Translations under genes and position numbers: made by a program
Notes under the pieces: generated by a model
Told to the model about the DNA's origin: nothing
Databases searched by the model: none
What the model saw: the letters and a program-made list of their open reading frames with translations, nothing else
NCBI GenBank assembly: GCA_038040285.1
Contig: JBBPIN010000012.1
Location: forward strand, 1-64,000
Length of the DNA stretch: 64,000 bases
Source: Mayfieldus sp038040285
Lineage (GTDB): Bacteria; Actinomycetota; Thermoleophilia; Solirubrobacterales; 70-9
Direction: 5' to 3'
Part shown: one piece after another, positions 1 to 8,196 of the stretch
Numbering within the stretch: the stretch's first letter is position 1
How the letters are laid out: every line of letters begins with the position of its first letter

Positions 1-1
1 C

Positions 2-133
2 GCCACCCCGAAGGGGGAGGCGAAGGCCGCTGACGGGGTCGGCCGAAAGCAGGAGCTCCAGGACTTTCAGCGGGATTTCGCGCGCTTCGCCGCTGGGATG
101 CACGACCGGGGCCTTCCCCCGGGGCAGCCCTGA
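2..133 (+). CDS. C-terminal end of an unidentified protein (truncated by window start)
   Basis: An open frame enters from the left edge and stops with TGA at 131-133, giving the last 43 residues. The tail is charged (rich in K, E, D, Q, R) and ends in a proline/glycine run, PPGQP. There is no recognisable domain. It converges on the lysozyme-like gene and presumably belongs to the mobile element. It could also be chance coding in GC-rich DNA. Confidence 0.35.
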   Translation, partial: ATPKGEAKAADGVGRKQELQDFQRDFARFAAGMHDRGLPPGQP

Positions 134-276
134 GGCTTGAGGCGGTTTTAGGTGTTGACACCCGACGGGCCGCAGATTTAGGCTCGCCGAGGCCGGCTTC
201 GTCTCTCCGAACGACAAACGGAGGATCGTCGAGAGGCATGGGTGGCCAGTGACGCTGGCCGCCTAGGCAAGCGATC

Positions 277-1509
277 TCAGAAGCTCGACCAGCGGGCCTT
301 CGAGCCCCGCGAGTCGACATGCCGCGAGCCGCTGGGGTATGTCCCGAAGCCGCCGCTCTTGTAGACGCGATCGGCGACGGAGTCGAAACGCCCCGGCCCG
401 AAGCTGTCGACCAGCGCGACGTCGAAGTCAGTGGCATCGGCTTGCATGTGCCGGCTCTGCGAGGCTCCGCCGACGGCCTTGTTCCAGGCCGGAGTCCGGT
501 ACCAGCTGAGAATCGCCAGCGCCTTGTCACCGAGCTCATGCCGGAGAACCTCGAGGTTGAAGGCCTGGCGCTGGGCGTTGCCGACCAGACTGGCGGGAAC
601 CGGGCTGCGCGCTGGATCGTGGGAGCTGGTTTCGTCGCGGAAGAAATGGGGTGAGGCGTAACCGTGCTCCCAGAGCAGTTTGCGAAAGCTCTGGCCCCGG
701 CGGGCCTTCTCGGTCCAGGGCTTCTGCCAGGCGCCCCAGTACTCCTTCGGCAGCCACTTCGGCACCCCCGCCGGGGGCTTCTTGCCTGAGTCAGAAACCG
801 CCGGCGTCGGGGTCATCGGTGTCACTGGGGTACCAGGCTTCTCTGGTTTTGGCTTTTCCGCTTGCGTCTGCTTGCCGATTGTCAGCTTGCTCAGCGGAAT
901 CGAGGTCCTCGAGTGGTCGACGGCGCCCTTGACCCCGGCGCAGCTGCCGCGATCGTTGTCCTGCCAGATGCTGTAGCTCCGCCAGGGTTCAGGCACGATT
1001 GGCTGGCTAACGCGCCAATGGGCGATCCATAGTGGGCAGCGTTTGACGAAGGCTCGATCCTTGGGACTGAACTCGCGCTCGACGCTCGGCCAGAGGCCAG
1101 GCATCGTGTAGATGACCGGCAGATGGCCCATGGTCTTCCGGTAAGCGCGGACGAACTGGACGAGGTGCCGTGCCGCCTTAGCGACCGGCTGCCCATTTAG
1201 GTCCTCGAAGTCATAGGCCAGCGGCAGGTCGTTGGTCTTGGGCCAGCCAAACTCCTTGGCGAACCCGATCGCCATTTTGGCTTCTTGACTGCCGCTGCGC
1301 TCGCCGTTGGTTGGCGAGGCGACCCGGGCGAAGTAATAGGGGCCCCAAGTCAGCTTGGCCGCACGAATCTCATCAACGCGTTGCTGGCCGTAGAGCTTGT
1401 CGCGGTGATCGCCGTCGGCGATGCGAACGTAAGCACCCTTGACCCGTCCCGCGACCTTCTTCCAGTCAACGGAGCCGTTGTGCTCGGATACGTCAATCAG
1501 TTCCGGCAT
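277..1509 (-). CDS. Two-domain peptidoglycan hydrolase: GH25 lysozyme plus M15-type peptidase
   Basis: Residues about 1-215 match GH25 muramidases: DVSEHNG at the N-terminus (D6) and the catalytic DxE in LAYDFED (D100, E102). A Pro/Lys-rich linker (about 215-260) follows. The C-terminal domain resembles M15 D,D-peptidases: S-x-H-x(6)-D around H354/D361 and a second HVD at H397-D399, the expected zinc ligands. It would cut both glycan and peptide bonds. There is no signal peptide or membrane segment, as in phage endolysins. A strong Shine-Dalgarno (GGAGAGGGAGA) precedes the ATG. In this element it may be cargo, prophage-derived, or a helper for crossing the cell wall during transfer. Confidence 0.85.
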   Translation of the reverse strand: MPELIDVSEHNGSVDWKKVAGRVKGAYVRIADGDHRDKLYGQQRVDEIRAAKLTWGPYYFARVASPTNGERSGSQEAKMAIGFAKEFGWPKTNDLPLAYDFEDLNGQPVAKAARHLVQFVRAYRKTMGHLPVIYTMPGLWPSVEREFSPKDRAFVKRCPLWIAHWRVSQPIVPEPWRSYSIWQDNDRGSCAGVKGAVDHSRTSIPLSKLTIGKQTQAEKPKPEKPGTPVTPMTPTPAVSDSGKKPPAGVPKWLPKEYWGAWQKPWTEKARRGQSFRKLLWEHGYASPHFFRDETSSHDPARSPVPASLVGNAQRQAFNLEVLRHELGDKALAILSWYRTPAWNKAVGGASQSRHMQADATDFDVALVDSFGPGRFDSVADRVYKSGGFGTYPSGSRHVDSRGSKARWSSF

Positions 1510-1836
1510 CTCCCTCTCCTAGCCCAACTGTACCCCCGCAAGAACTTGCCAGCAAACCAAACCCGGGGCTCGAGGTTCGAAGGCATCGATATTCAGCAAA
1601 AAAGTCGCCGGACCATCTCCCGAATGGATCTTGGCTGAGGGCGACGGATTTCGACTGCCACGGAGTACTTGCGGCTTACGTGACGCATCGGGAAGGTGGG
1701 TAGGTCACAGGGGAGTTCGCGCAGTTCGCTTTTGCTCCGGCTCCGGCCCCCGGTGGGCGCAAGGTAAAAGAGCGATTACATCGCACGTCTTGGTGCGACA
1801 AACAATTCCGGGTCATCGTCTTGCGATTAGTGTCCA

Positions 1837-1865
1837 TTGACAGCGCGCAGCCCGAGACGTAGGCT
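1837..1865 (+). promoter_or_regulatory. Candidate promoter giving a leaderless mRNA
   Basis: TTGACA (1837-1842), a 17-base spacer and TAGGCT (1860-1865, fitting the actinobacterial TANNNT form) lie directly before the GTG at 1875. Transcription would begin within a few bases of the start codon, and no Shine-Dalgarno is visible. The rest of the 365-base gap between the lysozyme gene and this site (1510-1836) shows no gene or repeat that I can support. Confidence 0.4.
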
Positions 1866-1874
1866 CGCCACATA

Positions 1875-2909
1875 GTGGTTCTGGTCTGGATTGCCGTCGT
1901 GCTCGGCTATCTCGCCGGGCTCGGGTTCACCGGCGCCGGCGTTGTCGCCGGTGATGCCTCGGTCCAAGACGAACGCTGGTTTGCTGGCCTGGCCGCTGTT
2001 GGCGTACTTCTCGTCCTGACCATTGTCCTGCGCTTCCTACGCATCAATATCGGTGGGCTGGTCGTCGGCAAGGACAAACGTTTGTCGACGTCCAAGCTAC
2101 AGGCGCTGCTGTGGACTTACACCTTGGTCGGGATGCTGTTGGCGATCGTTATCGCCAAATGGATCGGCGCCGAGGACAGCTACACGGCATTGATTGACAA
2201 GGGTCTGCCGGAGGAATACTTGATCCTGCTCGGCGGCCCCTTCGCCGCCGCCGTTGCAAGCAAGGCCATCGTCACCAGCAAGGTTGAGAACGGCACGCTG
2301 TCTAAGACCAGCGGGAAAGAAAATGCCAGTGTCACTGATCGCCTCGGCGAAGCGTTCAGCAACGACCAAGGCGACACGGATCTCGTTGACACCCAGTACT
2401 TGCTGTTCAATTTCGTCGCCCTGGCTTATGTCATCGGCGGATTCATCGATGATCCGAGCTCGGGCGTGCCCTCGATTCCAGCCGTCTTGGTGGGCCTAAC
2501 CAGTGTCAGCGCGGCGACCTATGTCTCTAACAAAGCCGTTCAGCGGGACACGCCGGTCTTGACAGGCCTGGCACCAGGTCGGGGCAGGGCAGCAGACGTA
2601 GTGCGCGTCTTCGGCCAGAATCTGCTCATTCCTGTTTCGGGCACAGATGCGCCCTATCAGGAGCTCTTTGTCCTCTTCGATGGCAGCGAGGCGACGATCT
2701 TGGGGGTCACAAGCTCGGACGGCGAGTTGGCTACCGGGGCAGCACCGGGCGCAGGTCAGCCCGACCATCGGCCGCGGCATGGGGCCTCAGGCGATGATCG
2801 GCTGTTCGTCGAAGTACCCACCGGTCTTCAGGCCGGCCAAGTCAAGGTGACGGTGCGTAACTGGAAAGGCGTCGCAAGCGAGCAGGCTGACTTTGAGGTT
2901 CAGGCGTAG
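1875..2909 (+). CDS. Membrane protein with C-terminal Ig-like (IPT/TIG-type) domain, function unknown
   Basis: The protein has 344 residues with hydrophobic segments near residues 3-25, 33-52, 73-93, 110-130, 166-185 and 195-212. A soluble tail (about 225-344) follows with the pattern of IPT/TIG or similar beta-sandwich domains: a GQN turn, a V-F/L-D-G strand, a DD-x-LFVEVP strand and a final V-K-V-T-V-R-N-W-x-G hairpin. Such tails often sit outside the membrane and bind partners. The GTG start is chosen because it closely follows a promoter-like site. Its neighbour is the endolysin-like gene on the other strand, so a role in export or element maintenance is conceivable but not shown. I do not recognise the family. 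Confidence 0.7.
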   Translation: MVLVWIAVVLGYLAGLGFTGAGVVAGDASVQDERWFAGLAAVGVLLVLTIVLRFLRINIGGLVVGKDKRLSTSKLQALLWTYTLVGMLLAIVIAKWIGAEDSYTALIDKGLPEEYLILLGGPFAAAVASKAIVTSKVENGTLSKTSGKENASVTDRLGEAFSNDQGDTDLVDTQYLLFNFVALAYVIGGFIDDPSSGVPSIPAVLVGLTSVSAATYVSNKAVQRDTPVLTGLAPGRGRAADVVRVFGQNLLIPVSGTDAPYQELFVLFDGSEATILGVTSSDGELATGAAPGAGQPDHRPRHGASGDDRLFVEVPTGLQAGQVKVTVRNWKGVASEQADFEVQA

Positions 2910-3203
2910 GACGATGCTGCCGCCGCGAACCGCGGTTGCGGGCTGCTCGCTGTGGCCGAGCCGGGCATTGGTCGTCTTGCTACTCATCGGTGCCAGCAGC
3001 TTGGGTTAGCTGTTACGGCGCTTCTGCGTCTCGCGCAAAGCAGAAGGCTTTACTGACTGTCGCTGCGAGCTACCGGAGAGTAGGAGCCGGTCATCGGGGC
3101 GCTCGCTTTCAACCGAAAGGACGAGGACTCGGTCGACGTTCGGGTGGTGCGACGGGTTCGCGCGCACCTGACCCCCGCCGATCGACGCCCATGCATGGTC
3201 TTA

Positions 3204-3575
3204 CTAGAGCGCCTGCACGACCTTGCCGTTGTGCAGCGTCACGATATTGGCCTTGGCGAACCACGCTGGCGCGGCGGAGGACATCTCCGGCCAGTTCTCC
3301 GTCGTGTCCTGCCAATGCCTGGCGATGCCGGCTGGTGACTCGTAGTACTCATCGACCACGAAGATCGTGTTGCCGGTCGGCTCAGAGCTGGCGTCCATCG
3401 GGTTCGACAGCTCGGGGCCTTTGGAGACGGTGTAGTCCAGCAGCGCTACATCGCCCTCGCGGGGATGCCCCTTCATGAACTCGCCGTGGCTCGCGAAGAT
3501 GCGATCTCCCTCGGCCACATCGTCGGGCCCCACCGTAAACATGATGATGAGGTGCGACTTTCCGATATGCGACAT
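3204..3575 (-). CDS. ABM-like dimeric alpha/beta-barrel protein
   Basis: The 123-residue protein looks like the antibiotic-biosynthesis-monooxygenase/YCII-type ferredoxin-like fold. It opens with a hydrophobic beta strand (HLIIMFTVG), has a central strand (TIFVVDEYY) with acidic residues, a helix with HWQDTTENWPEM, and a last strand (ANIVTLHNGKVV). Many such proteins have no known substrate. A GGAAGG ribosome site lies upstream of the ATG. It is a cargo gene of the element with no partner in sight. Flanking DNA (2910-3203 and 3576-3819) holds no other supportable gene. Confidence 0.6.
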   Translation of the reverse strand: MSHIGKSHLIIMFTVGPDDVAEGDRIFASHGEFMKGHPREGDVALLDYTVSKGPELSNPMDASSEPTGNTIFVVDEYYESPAGIARHWQDTTENWPEMSSAAPAWFAKANIVTLHNGKVVQAL

Positions 3576-3819
3576 GCCGAATTCCTTCCATTAGGCGCGC
3601 GTTCTTGCAACGAGTCGCGATCATAGTTCCTGCCCTCTAGCACGCCTCTTTTCGCGTGAAAGCAGCACTCTGAGAGGAGGCGCATACCGCACTGCCCGAT
3701 TAGCTCGAGCACCTGACCTAGTCGGTTAGCCAGCAGTGTCGGCATCTCGACCAGCCTCTCGAACACCGGTCAGGCCGCGGACTGCCCCTCACCGCCACCG
3801 CACCACCCCCTCACGCAGT

Positions 3820-3833
3820 ATCACCGCGGTGAT
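3820..3833. promoter_or_regulatory. Perfect 14-bp palindrome before the relaxase gene
   Basis: ATCACCGCGGTGAT is its own reverse complement and lies 38 bases before the relaxase GTG. It could be an operator controlling the relaxase, or part of the transfer origin, which in MobF systems usually lies beside the relaxase gene. No nic site can be recognised from sequence alone. Confidence 0.4.
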
Positions 3834-3871
3834 CAGAGTGAGGCAAATCGCCCGCTTCAAAGACATACAAG

Positions 3872-6800
3872 GTGGTGCTTACTATCGGAAAGCTGGGCGC
3901 CGGTCAGGAGCGCTACTACCTCGAGCAGGTAGCAGATGGCGCCGAGGACTACTACTCCGGCGAAGGTGAGGCGCCCGGGGAATGGAAGGGCGACGCCGCA
4001 CACGAGCTAGGCATCGAGGGCGAGGTCGGCGCCGATCAGCTGCGCGCGATGCTCATCGGCCGCGACCCCAGCAGCGAAGAGCCGCTGATCGGCGGCCTCG
4101 GCGTCAACCGAAGCCAGGGCCCGGTGCCCGGCTTTGATCTCACCTTCTCAGCCCCCAAGTCGGTCTCCCTTGTCTGGGCGCTGGGCGGGCCGGAGACCCA
4201 AACGGCAGTGCTCGACGCGCATCAACGCTCGATCGACGCTGCGCTTGGCTATCTGCAGCGCGAAGCCTGCTGGGCAAGACGCGGCCACGGCGGCGCCACC
4301 TTTGTTCCCGGCAACGGCTATATCGCCGCTGCTTTTCGCCATCGCTCCTCAAGAGCAGGCGACCCACAGCTTCACACCCACGTTTTGATTGCCAACGCCA
4401 CCAAAGGGCCTGACAGGCGCTGGTCGCGCCTTCATCACCCCTCTATCTACGCGCAGGCAAAGACCGCCGGCTATCTCTACGAGGCTCAGCTGCGCCACGA
4501 GCTGACCCGAACCCTCGGGGTTGGCTGGCAGCCGGTGCGCAACGGAATCGCCGAGATCGATGGCTTCAAAGACGAGCAGCTGCGCGAGTTCTCCACCCGC
4601 CGGGCGGAGATCCTCGCCGCGGCCGGAGGGCCCAACGCCAGCCGCGCCGCGCGCCAGGCGGCGACACTCGCGACTCGCCGCGCCAAGGACTACGAGGTAA
4701 GCCCGGAGACTCTTCGCCAGCGCTGGGCTGAGCGAGGAACACAGCTCGGCCTCGACGGAGCAACGATCGAGGGCTCGATCCTTCAGCGCAACCTCGACCA
4801 GCCGGCCGGGACCCGCGCGGTCCTGACCGCTGAGCAGCTGGATCGCGTGGTCACGGCGCGGGTCTCACACTTCGACCGCCGCGATGCGATCCAGGCCGTT
4901 GCCCAGTCGCTGCCCAGCGGCGCTCCTGCCGCGGACATCGAGGGAACTGCCGACGCCTATCTCGGCACCGAGCACGTCGTCCGGATCGGCGAGGGTCCGA
5001 AGGGCGAGCGCTTCACCACGCTGCGGATCTGGGAGCTCGAGCAAAACGCCCTCGCCACGGCGAAGCGTATGCAGAGCACCGAGCGTCCAGTGGCCGGCGA
5101 GGCAATCGCGGAGCGGGTGATCGCGGCCCGCCCCACGCTGAAGGCCGACCAGCGCGAGATGGTCGAGCGGCTGCTTGGAGGTGGCGAGGGAATCTCGACC
5201 GTGATCGGCGAGGCGGGGACGGGCAAGAGCTACGCGATCGCCGCCGCGGCCGAGGGCTGGGTCCAAGCCGGCATCCCCCTGCGAGCAGCGGCACCGACCT
5301 GGCGCGCCGCGAACGTGCTCTCCGCAGAGGGGGTGCGGGCGCAGAGCATCGCCGGGCTGCTTGCCGAGCTTGACGATTCCCGAGTGCAAGGGCTAACGAC
5401 TTTGCCCCGCGATTCGGTCTTGCTGATCGATGAGGCGGCGATGGTCGACTCACAGACATTGGCGCGGCTGATCGACCACGCCGACTCCGCGGAGGTGAAG
5501 CTGGTCCTGGTCGGCGATCCCAAGCAGCTACCCGAGCTTGAGGCGGGCGGGCTGTTCAGCGCCCTTGCCGATCGAAGCGACCCGATCTACCTGCGCGAGG
5601 TAATTCGCCACCACCATGAGCTTGACCGCACGGCGGCGCGGCGGATCCGCGAGGGACGCGGGGTGGAGGCGTTGGAGCTTTACCGCTCGGCCGAGCGGGT
5701 CGTCGTCGCCCCTGATCCGGACGCAAGGCGTGAGGCAATAGTGAACGACTGGTGGGACTCGTTCTCGGGCGGCGACGACGCGTTGATGATCACGCAGCGA
5801 AACTCCGAGGTCGAGCGCCTCAACGGGATGGCGCGGCAACTGCTCCACGAGCATGGATCGCTCGGGCAAGTCGACATCGAAGTCGCCGGGCAAACGTTTG
5901 CGGTCGGCGACCAGGTCGTGACCCGGGTAAACGCGCCTACGGACGGGGTCAGCAACCGGATGCGCTGGGAGGTCGCCGCAGTCGACGCCGAGCGCCACAC
6001 GGTGACGCTTGACTGCCTCGACCAGGAGCGCCGGGTGACGCTTGAGCGCGATTACGTCGAGCAGGTCAATCCCTCAAGCGGCGCCCCGGCGCTGCAGCAC
6101 GCGTACGCCGCCAACCTCTACATCGCCCAGGGCTCAACCGTCGATACCGCCTTCGTCTGCGCCGAGCCCTCGATGAGCCAACAGGACTACTACGTCGCGA
6201 TGTCGCGAGCCCGCGATGAGGCCTTCCTATACGCGACGCCAGAACTGCAGCTGGAGCGCGAGGAGTACGCGCCGCGCCAACCGTCTGACCGGGAGCCGCT
6301 TGACCACATCCGCGACGCAATGGTTAGAGACGAAGCGCAAATCGCCGCCGTGGACGAGCAGCTGCGGGCGCCGCTTCGCGAGCTGGCGACCCCCGAGCTC
6401 GTGGAGCGGCGCGAAGACCTTGCCCTGGACGTGACTCATGCGGATTCCCGGGAGGAACGCGCGAACATACTCCGCACGCAGGCAGCCGAGGCGGGGCGAT
6501 CGCTGGCTGACGTTGTCGATCGCAGATCGGTGCTCGAGCAGCAACGCCGGCCCGACCGAACCGAGATCGCCCGACTTGACAGGGCAGAGGACAGCTGCCG
6601 CGCCAAGTTGCAGCGTCTAGAGGCCGACTTGGAGCAGACCTTCGAGCACGCGCCAAGCGTCGGGCCGCAGGACAGAGCCGAGCTGGCGGGGATCGAGGCC
6701 GAGCTCGCCGACCGGCGTCGCCTCGTGATCACCGCCGACCGCACGGTCCCGCCCCCCTACATCACCGCTACCCTCGGAGAGAAGCCAGCCGACCCGGCGA

Positions 6801-7039
6801 GTCTCGCCCGCTGGGAGGGCGGCGTGGACGTGATCGAGCGCCATCGCCAGACGCACGGGATCAAGGACAAAGGCGCGGCGCTTGGAGCGGAGCCTCGCAG
6901 CAGCTTTGAGCGCGCCGCCTGGGAGCGAACGGCCAACCAACTTGCCTCGATTCAGCGCCAGCTGCAGATCGGCCACGAGCGCGGCCTCTCGCGCGAGCTC
7001 GGGATCGGGCGTGATCTCGGTATCGGCTTCGGTCCCTGA
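3872..7039 (+). CDS. MobF-family conjugative relaxase-helicase (TrwC/TraI type)
   Basis: The N-terminal domain (about 1-300) carries the TrwC signature: a tyrosine pair near residues 15-16 and another in EDYYSGEG, FDLTFSAPKSVSLVWAL, and the metal-binding HxH in QLHTHVLIAN (H168, H170). A superfamily 1 helicase follows with Walker A GEAGTGKS (K452), Walker B LLIDEAAMVD and a late motif VAMSRARDE. The last 250 residues are charged and helical, probably coiled coil. It should nick the transfer origin, stay bound to the 5' end and unwind the strand. The 1055-residue length is normal for the family. Adjacent GTG codons at 3872 and 3875 are both possible starts. Confidence 0.92.
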   Translation: MVLTIGKLGAGQERYYLEQVADGAEDYYSGEGEAPGEWKGDAAHELGIEGEVGADQLRAMLIGRDPSSEEPLIGGLGVNRSQGPVPGFDLTFSAPKSVSLVWALGGPETQTAVLDAHQRSIDAALGYLQREACWARRGHGGATFVPGNGYIAAAFRHRSSRAGDPQLHTHVLIANATKGPDRRWSRLHHPSIYAQAKTAGYLYEAQLRHELTRTLGVGWQPVRNGIAEIDGFKDEQLREFSTRRAEILAAAGGPNASRAARQAATLATRRAKDYEVSPETLRQRWAERGTQLGLDGATIEGSILQRNLDQPAGTRAVLTAEQLDRVVTARVSHFDRRDAIQAVAQSLPSGAPAADIEGTADAYLGTEHVVRIGEGPKGERFTTLRIWELEQNALATAKRMQSTERPVAGEAIAERVIAARPTLKADQREMVERLLGGGEGISTVIGEAGTGKSYAIAAAAEGWVQAGIPLRAAAPTWRAANVLSAEGVRAQSIAGLLAELDDSRVQGLTTLPRDSVLLIDEAAMVDSQTLARLIDHADSAEVKLVLVGDPKQLPELEAGGLFSALADRSDPIYLREVIRHHHELDRTAARRIREGRGVEALELYRSAERVVVAPDPDARREAIVNDWWDSFSGGDDALMITQRNSEVERLNGMARQLLHEHGSLGQVDIEVAGQTFAVGDQVVTRVNAPTDGVSNRMRWEVAAVDAERHTVTLDCLDQERRVTLERDYVEQVNPSSGAPALQHAYAANLYIAQGSTVDTAFVCAEPSMSQQDYYVAMSRARDEAFLYATPELQLEREEYAPRQPSDREPLDHIRDAMVRDEAQIAAVDEQLRAPLRELATPELVERREDLALDVTHADSREERANILRTQAAEAGRSLADVVDRRSVLEQQRRPDRTEIARLDRAEDSCRAKLQRLEADLEQTFEHAPSVGPQDRAELAGIEAELADRRRLVITADRTVPPPYITATLGEKPADPASLARWEGGVDVIERHRQTHGIKDKGAALGAEPRSSFERAAWERTANQLASIQRQLQIGHERGLSRELGIGRDLGIGFGP

Positions 7040-7080
7040 GCGGCAAGCTGATGCGTTTCGCTCGCCGTCCATCTGGCGGT

Positions 7081-7159
7081 CTTCGGCTGGGCGTCGGGCG
7101 GCCGATCTTGGCACGGCAGTGCCGTGCGGTTGGCCGCCCCCATGGACACCCAGCCGAAG
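7081..7159. repeat. Nested 79-bp palindrome enclosing a start codon
   Basis: Three stacked inverted repeats share one centre. The outer arms are CTTCGGCTGGGCGTC (7081-7095) and GACACCCAGCCGAAG (7145-7159), with 14 of 15 positions paired. The middle arms are GGGCGGCC (7096-7103) and GGCCGCCC (7132-7139). The inner arms GCACGGCA and TGCCGTGC (7111-7127) flank a single G. The ATG at 7142 lies in the small bulge between outer and middle right arms. Possible roles are a terminator for the relaxase, a start-codon-masking hairpin, or a replication or transfer structure. Confidence 0.85.
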
Positions 7160-7696
7160 TCACGCGCATCTGTTAACCGCGAGGCAAACGCAAAGCTGCT
7201 TTGCGAGCTTCTCGCCCGATCCGAGCCGCTGCTGCGCCAGCAGGCGCGCAAGCACGCCGAGCTACCCGAGGACGCCGAGGACGCGCTTCAGTCCGCCTAC
7301 GTGCTGTTCATCGAGCGCTACCGCGGCGACTGGGAGCCGCTCGCCTGGCTTTACACGACGGTCAAGCGGGAGGCATGGGCGCTCCGCCGCAAGGTTTCCC
7401 GCCGCCGAGTCGTCAGCCTCGACACTCCCAACGGTTCGGCCGACTCGCAGCAGCCGTGGGTCGAGGGGCTGCCGAGCGCTGCTCCCGACCCCGAGGAGAA
7501 GGCGTTGCGCGGCGAGGAGATCGAAGAGCGACGCCACCTGCTGGCCACGCTGAAGGCCGACCAGCGCCGCGCCCTTGGGCTGTTTGGCGCCGGTCTCAGC
7601 TACGCGGAGATTTGTCAGGCGACCGGCTGGACCTACACCAAGGTCAACCGGTCGATCGCCGAAGGGCGGGCGGCGCTGCGCGGCCCGCCGTCGTAG
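7142..7696 (+). CDS. Small sigma-70-family (ECF-like) factor
   Basis: At 184 residues the size fits ECF sigma factors. A region-2-like helix block (DAEDALQSAYVLFIERY and WLYTTVKREAWALRRK) is followed by a Pro/Ser-rich linker and a region-4-like helix-turn-helix (YAEICQATGWTYTKVNRSI). It probably directs transcription of element genes. ATG 7142 is preferred; the alternative GTG at 7124 lies inside the palindrome hairpin. No Shine-Dalgarno is visible. It follows the relaxase by about 100 bases and precedes the excisionase-like gene. It could instead be a sigma-like replication or plasmid regulator, since region 2.4 is weakly defined. Confidence 0.7.
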   Translation: MDTQPKSRASVNREANAKLLCELLARSEPLLRQQARKHAELPEDAEDALQSAYVLFIERYRGDWEPLAWLYTTVKREAWALRRKVSRRRVVSLDTPNGSADSQQPWVEGLPSAAPDPEEKALRGEEIEERRHLLATLKADQRRALGLFGAGLSYAEICQATGWTYTKVNRSIAEGRAALRGPPS

Positions 7697-7755
7697 CCCG
7701 TGGGCCCGGCTCGAAGATCCAGGGAGTGAATTGGTGGAGGTCTACGGAGGAAAAA

Positions 7756-8196
7756 GTGAGGCGATTTCCGAGTTTCTTCGACATAGATGATGTGGAAGCT
7801 TCTCGGCATGAGGATCACTACGGACCTGACGACCTGCTGACCGTCTCGGTCGCTGCCGCAATAGCGACTCGGAGTGTCAGGACCCTTCGACGGGCCTACC
7901 TCGCGGGATTTCTGATCGCGCACCGTGACGGGAACGGACGCTGCGTTCGGATCCGTTACGCGGACCTCGTGGATTGGATGATGGCGCGGCCGGTGAGCCC
8001 GCGATTGGGTCCTTCCGCGTCAGCCGTCACTTCCCACGCTGCATTTGGTCGCCCCAGCCGAATTGAGCGGGATCCTGCAAACGAAAACCTCAGGCTGCTC
8101 AAAGCGGCACGGGCACGGAACGGGAGGCACGCCTTCGGGCGCGACGCCGCCGTTGCGCTGCCCGCTGCGGACCGACTGGAGGTCCGGAGGGCCTGA
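7756..8196 (+). CDS. Excisionase-like helix-turn-helix protein
   Basis: The 146-residue protein has a winged-HTH/MerR-type segment at about residues 28-75 (SVAAAIATRSVRTLRRAYLA, then a wing with arginines and YADLVDWM), the pattern of Xis and AlpA-like DNA-bending proteins. GTG 7756 is chosen because GGAGG at 7746-7750 sits 5 bases upstream; the longer open frame to the left is a shadow of the sigma-like gene. Its 3' end runs 98 bases into the integrase gene on the opposite strand. The position next to the integrase supports a role in excision, but it could also repress element genes. Confidence 0.65.
   Translation: MRRFPSFFDIDDVEASRHEDHYGPDDLLTVSVAAAIATRSVRTLRRAYLAGFLIAHRDGNGRCVRIRYADLVDWMMARPVSPRLGPSASAVTSHAAFGRPSRIERDPANENLRLLKAARARNGRHAFGRDAAVALPAADRLEVRRA

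Noticed and set aside
1560..1590. TTCGAA-type sequence near 1571-1581 as a possible left attachment site
   Set aside because: It does not match the tRNA-Arg 3' end beyond a few bases, so there is no support for a second att copy.
2936..3478. Plus-strand open frame of about 180 codons
   Set aside because: Arg/Ser/Pro-rich low-complexity translation overlapping the ABM-like gene on the other strand; no ribosome site or fold pattern.
7201..7755. Upstream extension of the excisionase-like frame
   Set aside because: It lies in the shadow of the sigma-like gene, and a good Shine-Dalgarno occurs before GTG 7756.
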